A stretch of 11,993 nucleotides of DNA from Chlamydiales bacterium. GTDB lineage: Bacteria; Chlamydiota; Chlamydiia; Chlamydiales; FEN-1388. Both the position numbers and the translations under genes were made by a program. Shown piece by piece: positions 1 through 6,839 of this stretch (the first letter of the stretch is position 1; the number at the start of each line of letters is the position of its first letter). The notes below the pieces were generated by a model. The model did no database searches and was not told where the DNA came from. It saw only the letters and a program-made list of their open reading frames with translations. The stretch lies in NCBI GenBank assembly GCA_021372185.1, contig JAJFUY010000113.1:1-11993 (forward strand), given 5' to 3'.

Positions 1-22
1 AAAAGGCTTACCGCATGTACAT

Positions 23-829
23 TTATACTTTAGTATACTTTTTGATAGCGGATTCTCGAGCAGCATTCTCATCAACCTCAAGCACTTTTTCTTTGACGTT
101 GTGATAGAGCGTTACTGTTGACCAAAAAATAGTAAACATCGCACTCTTGCGAACAGCGTTTAGGTGTGTTGCATCGCGCTTAATTACCCTAGCACCTAGT
201 GAGAGAAGCTTTGTAGCTAGAGATTCTACAATAGATGACACAGTAATAAAAGGCAGCGCAACTTCTGTAATGGCTTTTTTGGCAATAGCCACGATATTGC
301 GTACTTTAGGAGATTCAGCTTGTGATTCAGTATTTCTCCAGTTCATAAGCTGTGACATACGCTTACTTGACCAGCTGAGTACCGCAGATATTCCACCAGA
401 GCCGCTCTCCGGGCTTGCGGATTTAGACTCAGCATAAAAATCCCACTCACTCAGATCTTGTTTTGCTACTTTAGGCGTTTCTAGTTCCTTTAGCACTTCA
501 ACCGTAAGCTTATTTTTTTCGTTTGCAAGTAAATGATTTACCAATAATTCTTTACGCGCGTCAGTTTTTAGTTCGCCTGATGTTTCAAAAAAACTATCGA
601 CTTGTTGTTCGGCAACAATTTTTCGAAAATTGATTTTTTCTGTTAGTAAAGTATTCACACGTGACCAGGAACTCACCACTGAATTTTCTGTCGTTGTGGG
701 CAGAATAGGCTCTTGTGTTTGAACTTGTACTGTTGAGGTTGTCACTTTAGGAGTATCTTTTTGAAGAGACTGTTGTTGTCTTAAAAGATTTAACGTATAA
801 GATATTGAATTTACATTTACTGACGACAT
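23..829 (-). CDS. hypothetical protein, 268 aa, possible lineage-specific secreted protein
   Basis: I do not recognise this protein. The reading frame extends upstream to 886, but ATG at 829 is preferred: AAAGGTG lies on the minus strand at 841-835, 5 bases before it, and translation from there begins MSSVNVNS. The first 60 residues are rich in Ser, Thr, Gln and Val. Residues about 60-130 are charged and probably helical. Residues 134-146 form a Ser/Gly/Glu linker (SKSASPESGSGG). The C-terminal third (about 176-268) has two moderately hydrophobic stretches, about 178-215 and 228-245, and ends in a basic Lys-rich tail. There is no cleavable signal peptide. A Ser/Thr-rich N terminus, no recognisable enzyme motif and an isolated position are compatible with a type III-secreted chlamydial protein, but that is inference only. 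A TATACT that could be a -10 box lies on the minus strand at 863-858. The rpe terminator and the repeat element separate it from the operon upstream, so it is probably transcribed on its own. Confidence 0.7.
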   Translation of the reverse strand: MSSVNVNSISYTLNLLRQQQSLQKDTPKVTTSTVQVQTQEPILPTTTENSVVSSWSRVNTLLTEKINFRKIVAEQQVDSFFETSGELKTDARKELLVNHLLANEKNKLTVEVLKELETPKVAKQDLSEWDFYAESKSASPESGSGGISAVLSWSSKRMSQLMNWRNTESQAESPKVRNIVAIAKKAITEVALPFITVSSIVESLATKLLSLGARVIKRDATHLNAVRKSAMFTIFWSTVTLYHNVKEKVLEVDENAARESAIKKYTKV

Positions 830-834
830 AGTAT

Positions 835-841
835 CACCTTT
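835..841 (-). promoter_or_regulatory. ribosome binding site of the 268-aa hypothetical gene
   Basis: AAAGGTG on the minus strand, 5 bases before the ATG at 829. It favours that start over the ATG at 886, which has no comparable purine-rich site directly upstream. Confidence 0.6.
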
Positions 842-887
842 ATTATAAGTTGCTAAAAGTATAAACCATTCAAACTTAATATTCACC

Positions 888-913
888 TATAATTTGTGTG
901 TATAATTTGTGTG
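888..913. repeat. perfect tandem duplication of a 13-mer
   Basis: TATAATTTGTGTG occurs twice with no gap (888-900 and 901-913). Each copy contains TATAAT on the plus strand. It lies just outside the left end of the large inverted repeat and upstream of the minus-strand hypothetical gene. It may be replication slippage; no function is shown. Confidence 0.85.
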
Positions 914-953
914 TTAGCATTACTCATTTTTTCAAATATTTTCAATAAAAGAC

Positions 954-971
954 GTCCTCTCAACCGAGGAC
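954..971. repeat. hairpin A, left arm
   Basis: GTCCTC, loop TCAACC, GAGGAC: a perfect 6-bp stem. Its counterpart in the right arm is the hairpin at 1138-1157. Confidence 0.7.
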
Positions 972-992
972 AAAATTACACTTGTATCTTTT

Positions 993-1017
993 CCCATAGC
1001 AACAAAGTTGCTATGGG
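993..1017. repeat. hairpin B, left arm: perfect 11-bp stem, 3-base loop
   Basis: CCCATAGCAAC (993-1003), loop AAA, GTTGCTATGGG (1007-1017). Read on the minus strand it is preceded by TTAG and followed by AA. The hairpin at 11941-11981 has the same flanks and outer stem. Its counterpart in the right arm is 1099-1119, whose stem has a different sequence. Confidence 0.85.
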
Positions 1018-1101
1018 CTAATCAAAGACTAGCACCTAAACGGTGCTAAAAACTTAACTGCACCTAATAGCACCGTTAAGGTGCTTGTCATTGATTAGCC
1101 C
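1015..1101. repeat. inner 34-bp inverted repeat with 19-base spacer
   Basis: Bases 1015-1048 and the reverse complement of 1068-1101 agree at 31 of 34 positions; the three differences are A/T swaps. Both begin GGGCTAATCAA. Each arm contains its own GCACC/GGTGC hairpin: 1030-1048 has a 7-bp stem and loop TAAAC, and 1069-1085 has a 6-bp stem and loop GTTAA. The DNA could therefore form either one long hairpin or two short ones. Confidence 0.85.
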
Positions 1102-1119
1102 ACTGCCAACGGCTGTGGG
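1099..1119. repeat. hairpin B, right arm
   Basis: CCCAC, T, GCC, loop AAC, GGC, T, GTGGG: a stem of 5 and 3 bp with one internal T-T mismatch. It is preceded on the plus strand by TTAG, like the other B-type hairpins. Confidence 0.7.
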
Positions 1120-1137
1120 TATGCTGTTAAGAATTTT

Positions 1138-1157
1138 CGTCCTCGTTTGCGAGAACG
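1138..1157. repeat. hairpin A, right arm
   Basis: CGT, C, CTCG, loop TTTG, CGAG, A, ACG: 7 paired bases around one C-A mismatch. Its reverse complement aligns with the left-arm hairpin at 954-971. Confidence 0.6.
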
Positions 1158-1190
1158 TCTTTACAACCTAAACATTTGAAAAAAATGCGT

Positions 1191-1227
1191 AATAAAGACA
1201 CCAGACCTTTGGTCTGGTTTCTTTATT
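1191..1227 (-). terminator. intrinsic terminator downstream of rpe
   Basis: On the minus strand the stem starts inside the rpe stop codon (1228-1226). AATAAAGA, one mismatched base, then ACCAGACC, loop AAA and the complementary strand give about 16 pairs with one mismatch. TTTATT and, a few bases on, a run of seven T (1185-1179 on the minus strand) follow. It would end the nusA-to-rpe transcript. The U-rich part merges with the right end of the foldback element. Confidence 0.75.
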
Positions 1228-1963
1228 AGAAGGAGACTTTTTCGATGAAGTGGGTGGTGGCGCTTTGGCGCATGCTGGTGATGGCCTGTTTCATGTCTGG
1301 GGCTTTGAAGAGGGTTGAGCCTGAGACGAAGATGTTGGCGCCGGCTTCTGCGCATTCGGCGGCTGTCGCATCTGTTATGCCGCCGTCTACTTCGATGTTA
1401 AAGGGAGGCAGTGTTTTTGTGTCGTCGATTACTCCCCCTTCACGGATGCCTAAAACATTGCAGAGGTGGCGTGTGAAACGGATTTTTTCTAACACTTCTG
1501 GCATAAAGGCTTGTCCACCAAAGCCGGGCTCCACTGACATAATAAGTATCATGTCAACAAGAGGCAAAAATTTGGGGATCATGTCTTTTGATGTTTCTGG
1601 TTTAAATGATAAGCCTGCTTTTACATTGCAGCGACGGATGAATTCGATTGTCTCTTCTACATCTTCTGTGGCTTCAAAGTGAAAGGTAATCATATCAGCG
1701 CCCGCTTCTACAAAGCGCTCGATATAGTCATAGGGATTATACATCATCAGATGCACATCTAAAAAGAGCGAGGTTGAGCGATTGATAGCAGATACTATTT
1801 GAGGCCCAAGCGTAAGATTTGGTACAAACATCCCATCCATAACATCCACGTGCAGCCAGTCGGCTCCTGCGGCCTCTACACGTTTTGCTTCATCAGCAAT
1901 ATGCGCAAAGTCGCTAGATAAAAACGATGGACTAATTTTTATGGGAGAAGGATGTTGTTTCAT
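1226..1963 (-). CDS. rpe: ribulose-phosphate 3-epimerase
   Basis: Interconverts D-ribulose 5-phosphate and D-xylulose 5-phosphate in the cytosolic pentose phosphate pathway. It is a 245-residue TIM barrel. Visible family motifs are SPSFLSSDF (11-19), HVDVMDG (38-44; H38 and D40 are metal ligands and D40 a catalytic acid/base), DVHLM (69-73; H71 metal ligand), MSVEPGFGGQ (142-151, phosphate side), EVDGGI (191-196; D193 is the second catalytic Asp) and the phosphate-binding SGSTLF (214-219). Residues about 172-187 (GIREGGVIDDTKTLPP) appear to be an insertion before the last strands; usual length is about 220-230. The ATG overlaps the ribF stop as ATGA, so translation is probably coupled. It is the last gene of the block, followed directly by a terminator. 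I recall rpe lying elsewhere in Chlamydiaceae. Confidence 0.95.
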   Translation of the reverse strand: MKQHPSPIKISPSFLSSDFAHIADEAKRVEAAGADWLHVDVMDGMFVPNLTLGPQIVSAINRSTSLFLDVHLMMYNPYDYIERFVEAGADMITFHFEATEDVEETIEFIRRCNVKAGLSFKPETSKDMIPKFLPLVDMILIMSVEPGFGGQAFMPEVLEKIRFTRHLCNVLGIREGGVIDDTKTLPPFNIEVDGGITDATAAECAEAGANIFVSGSTLFKAPDMKQAITSMRQSATTHFIEKVSF

Positions 1964-2733
1964 GCGATCTCTCTAAGAAATTTAGTAAATTGAATTTCAG
2001 CGCTATGGCTGTCTTCGTTTCTTTCGTTAATTTCTAGAATCGATGACACTTTAACGTCTGCTTCGTGCCAGTATTCTTGGTCGTTGTAGCGGATTTGTGC
2101 CTGGTAGATACCTTTTGGGGGTAGTGTATAGTGTAAAGGATCCCATTCAGTTTCGTCTGTGCGCTTTACGTCAATTGTGTAGGGTCTTCCCAAAAGCTTT
2201 TGGGCTTGTTCAAAATTGCCCTCAGTAATAGCTTGGCGAATAACTGTTGATGATACAGGAAGACCATCTATGGCATATTTTTCTACAAAGATGCTATTGA
2301 ATTCTTTTTCTTGCTTTTTCAAAAATTTCTCATTTCCTTTACGATCTTTTCCAAATGAAACATCGGGCCCTACAACAAGTGTAGAAAAGGGCACCATCAT
2401 TCTGATCACTTTTATAAATTGGTCGGCAGTAAGTTCTCGTAATGCATCAGTAAAAGGTATATCTATAAGAACGGTAAATCCATACGGCTTCAAGTTTGCA
2501 AGCTTTTGAGAATTTGAGGTTAGCCACGATGAGCTTTCTTCTGGTGTAAGCACGCTTGAAGGGTGATTTGAAAAAGTTAAGAGAGCTGTCGGCTGCTTTG
2601 CACGCTTTGCTTCTTGAGCAACAGCATCAAAAATATGCTTGTGGCCTAAATGCACACCGTCAAATGTGCCAAAGGTAAATACACAAGGAGTATCTAATAC
2701 AGGTTCTTTTTGTAAACGATTAAAAATAGCCAT
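1960..2733 (-). CDS. ribF: RibF-type FMN adenylyltransferase with reduced riboflavin-kinase domain
   Basis: RibF normally phosphorylates riboflavin to FMN and adenylates FMN to FAD. The N-terminal adenylyltransferase half is intact: GTFDGVHLGH (22-31, nucleotide-binding HxGH), VVGPDVSFGKDRKGN (120-134), SSTVIR (161-166) and the LGRPY junction (181-185). The C-terminal kinase half is only about 72 residues (186-257), against about 120 usually. It keeps a strand-like LPPKGIYQAQIRY (204-216) and a final IQFTKFLREIA, but I cannot find the GFPTAN nucleotide/metal-binding motif or the NIGxRPT-like segment. The whole protein is 257 aa against about 300 or more. It probably makes FAD from FMN; kinase activity is doubtful. 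The ATG overlaps the truB stop by one base (TAATG), and its own stop overlaps rpe by four. Confidence 0.92.
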   Translation of the reverse strand: MAIFNRLQKEPVLDTPCVFTFGTFDGVHLGHKHIFDAVAQEAKRAKQPTALLTFSNHPSSVLTPEESSSWLTSNSQKLANLKPYGFTVLIDIPFTDALRELTADQFIKVIRMMVPFSTLVVGPDVSFGKDRKGNEKFLKKQEKEFNSIFVEKYAIDGLPVSSTVIRQAITEGNFEQAQKLLGRPYTIDVKRTDETEWDPLHYTLPPKGIYQAQIRYNDQEYWHEADVKVSSILEINERNEDSHSAEIQFTKFLREIA

Positions 2734-3401
2734 TAGGTGTGAAAATTGATAGTAGTTTCAAAATTTTTTAATGAATCAAATGCGATAGAATCTCCCAATG
2801 AAAATCTACCGGAACTTAAGCGCCTTAAACGCACAAGGTGGGCAAATGAGCCTAAGGCCCGCCCAATATCTTCAGCTAGTGATCTAATGTAGGTCCCTTT
2901 AGAGCAACGAACTTCTATTTCAAGTTCTGGGTATTCATAACGAATAAAGGTAATCTCTACAGTTACAGATACAGCTTTTCTTTCTACAACTTGTCCCTTG
3001 CGGGCAAGTTCATACAGCTTTACGCCGTTAATTTTCTTAGCAGAAAACATAGGGGGTGTCTGGTCAAATGTACCTTGAAATTGTGCTATAACTGCATCAA
3101 TTTCTTCTTTTGTAGGTACCTTCTCAGATGTTTCAACCGCTGTGCCTTCACAGTCAAAAGAATCTGTAGACATTCCTAGTTTCAAACAGGCTAAGTAGTG
3201 CTTATCACCATGCAAGAACTCATCGGCACGCTTGGTAAAGTTTCTGCCAACAAGCAGCACCAAAAGCCCTGTCGCAAAAGGATCAAGTGTTCCGCCGTGG
3301 CCAATTTTTTTTACGCCAAGACGCCTTCTTGCCTGCGATACAACAGCAAAAGAGCTCATATTAGCTGGTTTATCAACTAATAGTATCCCTTCATGACTCA
3401 T
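2733..3401 (-). CDS. truB: tRNA pseudouridine-55 synthase, short form
   Basis: Isomerises U55 to pseudouridine in the T-loop of tRNAs. The start is ATG at 3401, giving MSHEGILLVDKP; the frame stays open to 3473, but that extension runs through rbfA and matches no family N terminus. Motifs: GILLVDKPANMSSF (5-18), GHGGTLDPFATG (34-45) with the catalytic Asp at 40, PPMFSAKKINGVKLYELARKG, SKGTYIRSLAEDIG and LRRLSSG. At 222 residues it ends soon after the catalytic domain and has no room for the C-terminal PUA domain of E. coli TruB (about 314 aa); chlamydial TruB is also short as I remember it. The gene overlaps the end of rbfA by 11 bases and ribF by one, with no strong Shine-Dalgarno, which suggests coupling. 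Confidence 0.95.
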   Translation of the reverse strand: MSHEGILLVDKPANMSSFAVVSQARRRLGVKKIGHGGTLDPFATGLLVLLVGRNFTKRADEFLHGDKHYLACLKLGMSTDSFDCEGTAVETSEKVPTKEEIDAVIAQFQGTFDQTPPMFSAKKINGVKLYELARKGQVVERKAVSVTVEITFIRYEYPELEIEVRCSKGTYIRSLAEDIGRALGSFAHLVRLRRLSSGRFSLGDSIAFDSLKNFETTINFHT

Positions 3402-3771
3402 CTTCAGATTCTCGACTTTCGCGCTCGTTTTTAATTTTATACAGCAACTCTTCAATACGCATCTGCTTTTCAAGGCCTGTGTCTATCTGAAAGGTAAGCG
3501 CCGGAAAGTGGCGAATACGCATTTTTTTAGACGCCATCATGGTAATTTGATGCGTGTTCTGTTGAAGGGCTTCCATTGCTTTTAGCTTATCAGGCTCGGT
3601 GCCAAGTATACTTACATACACAGTAGCAAAGCTTAAATCCGCTGTTATTTCACAGCGGGTGATGGTAATAAATTCGTTGATGTAGGGAGCGTGGTGAATT
3701 CCACGGTGGATAACCTCAGAAATCACCTCTTTGAGGAGCGAATTTAATCGTAAAACACGGTCTGTAGCCAT
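3391..3771 (-). CDS. rbfA: ribosome-binding factor A
   Basis: RbfA is a small KH-type protein that binds the immature 30S subunit near the 5' end of 16S rRNA and helps its late maturation. This 126-residue protein shows the family layout: MATDRVLRLNSLLKEVISEVI at the N terminus, an ITADLSFATVYVSIL strand, an alpha segment with KLKAMEALQQNTHQITMMASKKM, then the conserved RIRHFPALTFQIDTGLEKQMRIEELL. The tail is charged (KNERESRESEDES). The start ATG lies 14 bases after infB; AGGAG overlapping the infB TAG stop serves as ribosome binding site. Its stop lies inside truB. The infB-rbfA-truB order is conserved widely in bacteria. Confidence 0.93.
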   Translation of the reverse strand: MATDRVLRLNSLLKEVISEVIHRGIHHAPYINEFITITRCEITADLSFATVYVSILGTEPDKLKAMEALQQNTHQITMMASKKMRIRHFPALTFQIDTGLEKQMRIEELLYKIKNERESRESEDES

Positions 3772-3785
3772 TATAGAGTGTGCTC

Positions 3786-6700
3786 CTACAGTTCTTGCGT
3801 GAGGTAGATAATCTCGAATGCTTCAAGAATATCGCCCACTTGGTAGTCGCTAAAGCCCTGAATAAGGATACCACATTCTGCGCCTTTTCCAACTTCACGC
3901 ACGTCGTCTTTATTGCGCTTAAGTGATGAGATTGGCCCTTTAAAGATAGACTTACCCTCACGCATAACGCGCATCTGGCTTCCTCTTGTAATTGTACCTT
4001 CAGACACCTGGCAACCCGCAATAACTCCAAGCTGTGATGATTTAAAGGTAGCTTTAACTTCGGCTTTACCTACATCTTTTTCTTGAACAATCTTATCTAA
4101 TAGGGCAAGCATCATTGCTTTAATGTCATCTATGGCATGATAGATAATATCATGTAGACGTACCTGAACACCAAGTTCTTTAATTTCAGACTCTACGTGC
4201 GATTCCATCTGTGTATGGAAGCCAATGATAGTAGCCTTTGAAGCCACAGCCAGCTGCACATCAGATTCTGAAATCATACCAACACCCCATGAAAGGATAT
4301 TGGCTTCAACTTTCTTAGAATCAATCTTCATTAAAGCATTCTTAAGCGCCTCAGCAGAACCTTGAACGTCTGCTCTAATGATAATATTAAGGAGCTTCTT
4401 CGGTGCGCCTTCTTGGGCTTGCTCAATCATACTCTCTAGGCTGCCGCGGCGTTTTGCGTGGAATGTTGTCACGCGTTTGCCTTCATGGCGCACCTGAGAA
4501 ATTTCACGAGCTTCTTTTTCGTTTTTCACAACGATAAACTCTTCGCCAGATTCTGGAACTCCAGATAAACCGTTAATGCGAACAGGTGTTGATGGTCCGG
4601 CCTCTTCAATATCTCGGCCTTTTTCGTCTTTCATGGTTTTTACGCGTGCCCAGTTAAAACCAAACACAAGGCTATCACCTACTCGTAAAGTACCGTTTTG
4701 GACAAGTACTGTAGCAACAGGGCCCATGCCTTTTTCCACTTCAGATTCAATCACCGTACCACGAGCACGAGATTTAGGATTTGCTCTAAGCTCTAAAACT
4801 TCTGCCTGCAATGCAAGCATCTCTAATAGCTCAGGTATACCTTCACCAGTTGTTGCTGATGTATTTACAGTTATTGTTTGGCCGCCCCATGCTTCTGGCA
4901 GAAGCTCACGCTCTGCTAGCTGGCGGTATACGTTTTCGGCGTTAAAGGCTGGTTTGTCGCATTTGTTAAGGGCAACAACGATAGTCGCTTTAGAAGCTTT
5001 AGCTTGAGATAGTGCCTCATCAGTTTGCATCTTAATGCCTTCATCACCTGCAATAACAAGTACAACGATGTCAGTGACTTCTGCACCACGCTCACGCATG
5101 TGTGAAAAGGCTTCGTGACCGGGAGTATCAAGAACAGCAATATCACCCTGAGGTGTTGACACACGAAATGCGCCAATATGCTGCGTAATAGCACCAACTT
5201 CTTGAGACGCTGTATTACTTTTACGGATTGTATCAATAAGGCTTGTTTTGCCGTGGTCAACGTGACCCATAAACGTCACTACCGGAGGACGTATAACAAG
5301 TTCGTCTTCATTTGATGCAGCAATTTCATCACGTAGTGATTTATCAGTAATGCGGATACGTTCTTCTTCTCTTGTGTCGATAAGCACTTCACAGCCAAAA
5401 TCATGGCCTAAAAGCTGGATCACAAGTTCGTCTTCGAGCATATCGTTTAGCGTAAGAATTTTACCTTGCAAAAAGAGCTTAGCAATAAGCTGTGAGGCCT
5501 TTAGTTTCATTTCACTTGCTAAATCTTTTACAGAAATAGGGATGCGAACAGAAATTTTTGTAGGACGAACAACTTCTTGTTCCTCATTCATGCGCATATT
5601 TTTAGATGGACGGCGCTTTCTCCAGCCATCTTCTTCTTCATCACCACGAAGACCATGTCGTATGCGGTTTTCAAATTCTTTTGTATCAATTTTTCGAAGA
5701 GGTTTAGCCGGAGCATCTTTGGCTTTCGTTTTGTTACGACGAAATAGGCTGTCTTCTATCTCTTTATTGGTAAATTCTTTTTTCTCTGGGACTACTCGAG
5801 CATCAGGTTTTGCCTGAGGTACTGGCTGAGGTCGTGTACCAAATGGTTGCGGTGTTGTTCTACGATCTTGACCTTGATAGCCGCCTGTACGAGGGCCTGA
5901 GCCTTGATAGCCACCAAGTCTTGGGGAATTGCCTTGATAGCCGCTAGGTCGCGGAGAATTGCCTTGATATCCGCCTGTACGTGGTGCACCACCTTGGTAG
6001 CCGCCAGGTCTTGGAGAATTGCCTTGGTATCCGCCTGTACGAGGGCTTGAGCCTTGGTAGCCGCCACTTTGACGATACCCAGAGTCTCTAGAATCACGCA
6101 TAGGGCCTGAATCTCTTGAATCAGGTCTTATATCTTCCCTTGGCGCTGTCGGTGGAGCAGATGGTGGTAGAGGCTGCCTTTCTACTGGTCCAAGACGTGG
6201 CTCAGGAGGTCCATCTGGTCGAGGAGCAGGTGGTATAAATCGTTGAGGAGCTACGCTTCTCCATTGGCCAGCGGGTCTTGATGCTGGTGGCTGGTATGGT
6301 CGTTGCACAGAAGGTGGGCTTGCAGCGGATTTGGCGGGTGTAGTAGGTGTGGAGCTTGCAGCAGCAGGTGCAGCAGGAGGCGTAACCGGTTTTGGAGCCA
6401 CCTTTGGCACTTCCCTAAACACTGGTCCAAGTTTTACCTTGTCAGCAGCAGGAGCTGATTTAGCGTAGGTATTTGGAGTCGTTGTTTTTTCATTTTCTGG
6501 CGGAGCCGCAGGTTTTGCTTCTGGCTTACTCTCTATAACAGCTTCTGCGTCTTTTGCTTTAGCAACAGACGCTGGCTTTTTTTCTGCAGCTTTAGCAACT
6601 TGCGCTTTAGGCTGAGGTGTATCTGCCTGTACAGACACTTCAGGTTTAGCGTCTACAATAGCCGCAGGTTTTCTTTTTTTCTTTTCTGGTTCCTTAGAAA

Positions 6701-6839
6701 CTTCTTCAGAAATAGCAGTAGCCTCTACAATAGGCTCATCGCCTTCTTTCTTTTTAGAAAGCTTTGCTTTGAGACTATTTAAATTTATGGCGCCCGCAAT
6801 TTGGACGTTCTTGATGTGAGCTTTCAGATTTTTAGCCAA
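3786..6839 (-). CDS. infB: translation initiation factor IF-2, TTG start, with Gly-Tyr-Gln-Gly repeats
   Basis: IF-2 is the GTPase that brings initiator fMet-tRNA to the 30S subunit and promotes 50S joining. 1017 residues. Residues 1-32 (AKNLKAHIKNVQIAG...) resemble the chlamydial IF-2 N terminus. About 35-255 is Lys/Glu- then Pro/Ala-rich and probably disordered. Residues 259-328 are seven 10-residue GGYQGNSPRP-type repeats. An IF2-N-like segment (SVKDLASEMKLKASQLIAKL) starts near 436. The G domain has GHVDHGKTS (525-533), DTPGHEAF (571-578), NKCD (625-628) and SATT (661-664). Beta-barrel and C-terminal fMet-tRNA-binding domains follow. The start codon is TTG at 6839: an in-frame stop, the nusA TAA, lies 9 bases upstream, and no ATG or GTG fits. 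Translation is likely coupled to nusA. Confidence 0.96.
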   Translation of the reverse strand: MAKNLKAHIKNVQIAGAINLNSLKAKLSKKKEGDEPIVEATAISEEVSKEPEKKKRKPAAIVDAKPEVSVQADTPQPKAQVAKAAEKKPASVAKAKDAEAVIESKPEAKPAAPPENEKTTTPNTYAKSAPAADKVKLGPVFREVPKVAPKPVTPPAAPAAASSTPTTPAKSAASPPSVQRPYQPPASRPAGQWRSVAPQRFIPPAPRPDGPPEPRLGPVERQPLPPSAPPTAPREDIRPDSRDSGPMRDSRDSGYRQSGGYQGSSPRTGGYQGNSPRPGGYQGGAPRTGGYQGNSPRPSGYQGNSPRLGGYQGSGPRTGGYQGQDRRTTPQPFGTRPQPVPQAKPDARVVPEKKEFTNKEIEDSLFRRNKTKAKDAPAKPLRKIDTKEFENRIRHGLRGDEEEDGWRKRRPSKNMRMNEEQEVVRPTKISVRIPISVKDLASEMKLKASQLIAKLFLQGKILTLNDMLEDELVIQLLGHDFGCEVLIDTREEERIRITDKSLRDEIAASNEDELVIRPPVVTFMGHVDHGKTSLIDTIRKSNTASQEVGAITQHIGAFRVSTPQGDIAVLDTPGHEAFSHMRERGAEVTDIVVLVIAGDEGIKMQTDEALSQAKASKATIVVALNKCDKPAFNAENVYRQLAERELLPEAWGGQTITVNTSATTGEGIPELLEMLALQAEVLELRANPKSRARGTVIESEVEKGMGPVATVLVQNGTLRVGDSLVFGFNWARVKTMKDEKGRDIEEAGPSTPVRINGLSGVPESGEEFIVVKNEKEAREISQVRHEGKRVTTFHAKRRGSLESMIEQAQEGAPKKLLNIIIRADVQGSAEALKNALMKIDSKKVEANILSWGVGMISESDVQLAVASKATIIGFHTQMESHVESEIKELGVQVRLHDIIYHAIDDIKAMMLALLDKIVQEKDVGKAEVKATFKSSQLGVIAGCQVSEGTITRGSQMRVMREGKSIFKGPISSLKRNKDDVREVGKGAECGILIQGFSDYQVGDILEAFEIIYLTQEL
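5856..6065 (-). repeat. seven 30-bp tandem repeats in infB encoding GGYQGxxPRx
   Basis: Seven consecutive 10-codon units (residues 259-328 of IF-2) with consensus GGYQGNSPRP/T. Variable positions include SS, NS, GA, SG and QD, and the last unit is degenerate (GGYQGQDRRT). It is in frame, Arg/Gly/Tyr-rich and probably disordered, and likely to vary in copy number between strains. The shadow frames over it are also open but are low-complexity by-products. Confidence 0.9.

Larger units (their letters stand above)
919..1193. repeat. about 275-bp nested foldback (inverted-repeat) element made of small hairpins
   Basis: The two halves are imperfect reverse complements centred near 1058. The outer ends are 919-937 and 1174-1193 (ATTAC, then CATTTTTT, then CAAAT; one mismatch and one indel). 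Next, 948-976 pairs with 1133-1162 (AAAGACGT, CTC, CAA, CGAGGAC and AAAATT blocks). Innermost, 1015-1048 matches the reverse complement of 1068-1101 at 31 of 34 positions, with a 19-base spacer (1049-1067). Each half also folds on itself into three hairpins: 954-971, 993-1017 and 1030-1048 on the left; 1069-1085, 1099-1119 and 1138-1157 on the right. No open reading frame of note lies inside. The architecture suggests a mobile foldback or MITE-like repeat, or a structured RNA/DNA element. I could not identify a target-site duplication. Confidence 0.8.

Noticed and set aside
147..437. 96-residue plus-strand frame opposite the hypothetical gene
   Set aside because: The minus-strand gene has a clear ribosome site and a longer frame; this one has neither.
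951..1160. Integron attC site or CRISPR array in the palindrome-rich region
   Set aside because: No paired RYYYAAC/GTTRRRY core sites, no integrase and no equal repeats with unique spacers; the pattern is a single large inverted repeat.
1245..1682. 145-residue plus-strand frame opposite rpe
   Set aside because: The minus-strand frame has full epimerase motifs; the opposite frame has no ribosome site or recognisable domain and is a by-product of codon use.
3402..3473. 24-residue N-terminal extension of TruB
   Set aside because: It lies within rbfA, is Cys/Lys-rich and matches no TruB N terminus; ATG at 3401 gives the standard family start.
4576..5007. 143-residue plus-strand frame opposite infB, and a similar one at 5350-5817
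   Set aside because: Both lie wholly opposite the IF-2 coding sequence; Ser/Arg-rich antisense translation, no initiation signal.
5792..6097. 101-residue minus-strand frame over the infB repeats
   Set aside because: It is another frame of the 30-bp repeats and so stays open and repetitive; no independent start signal.
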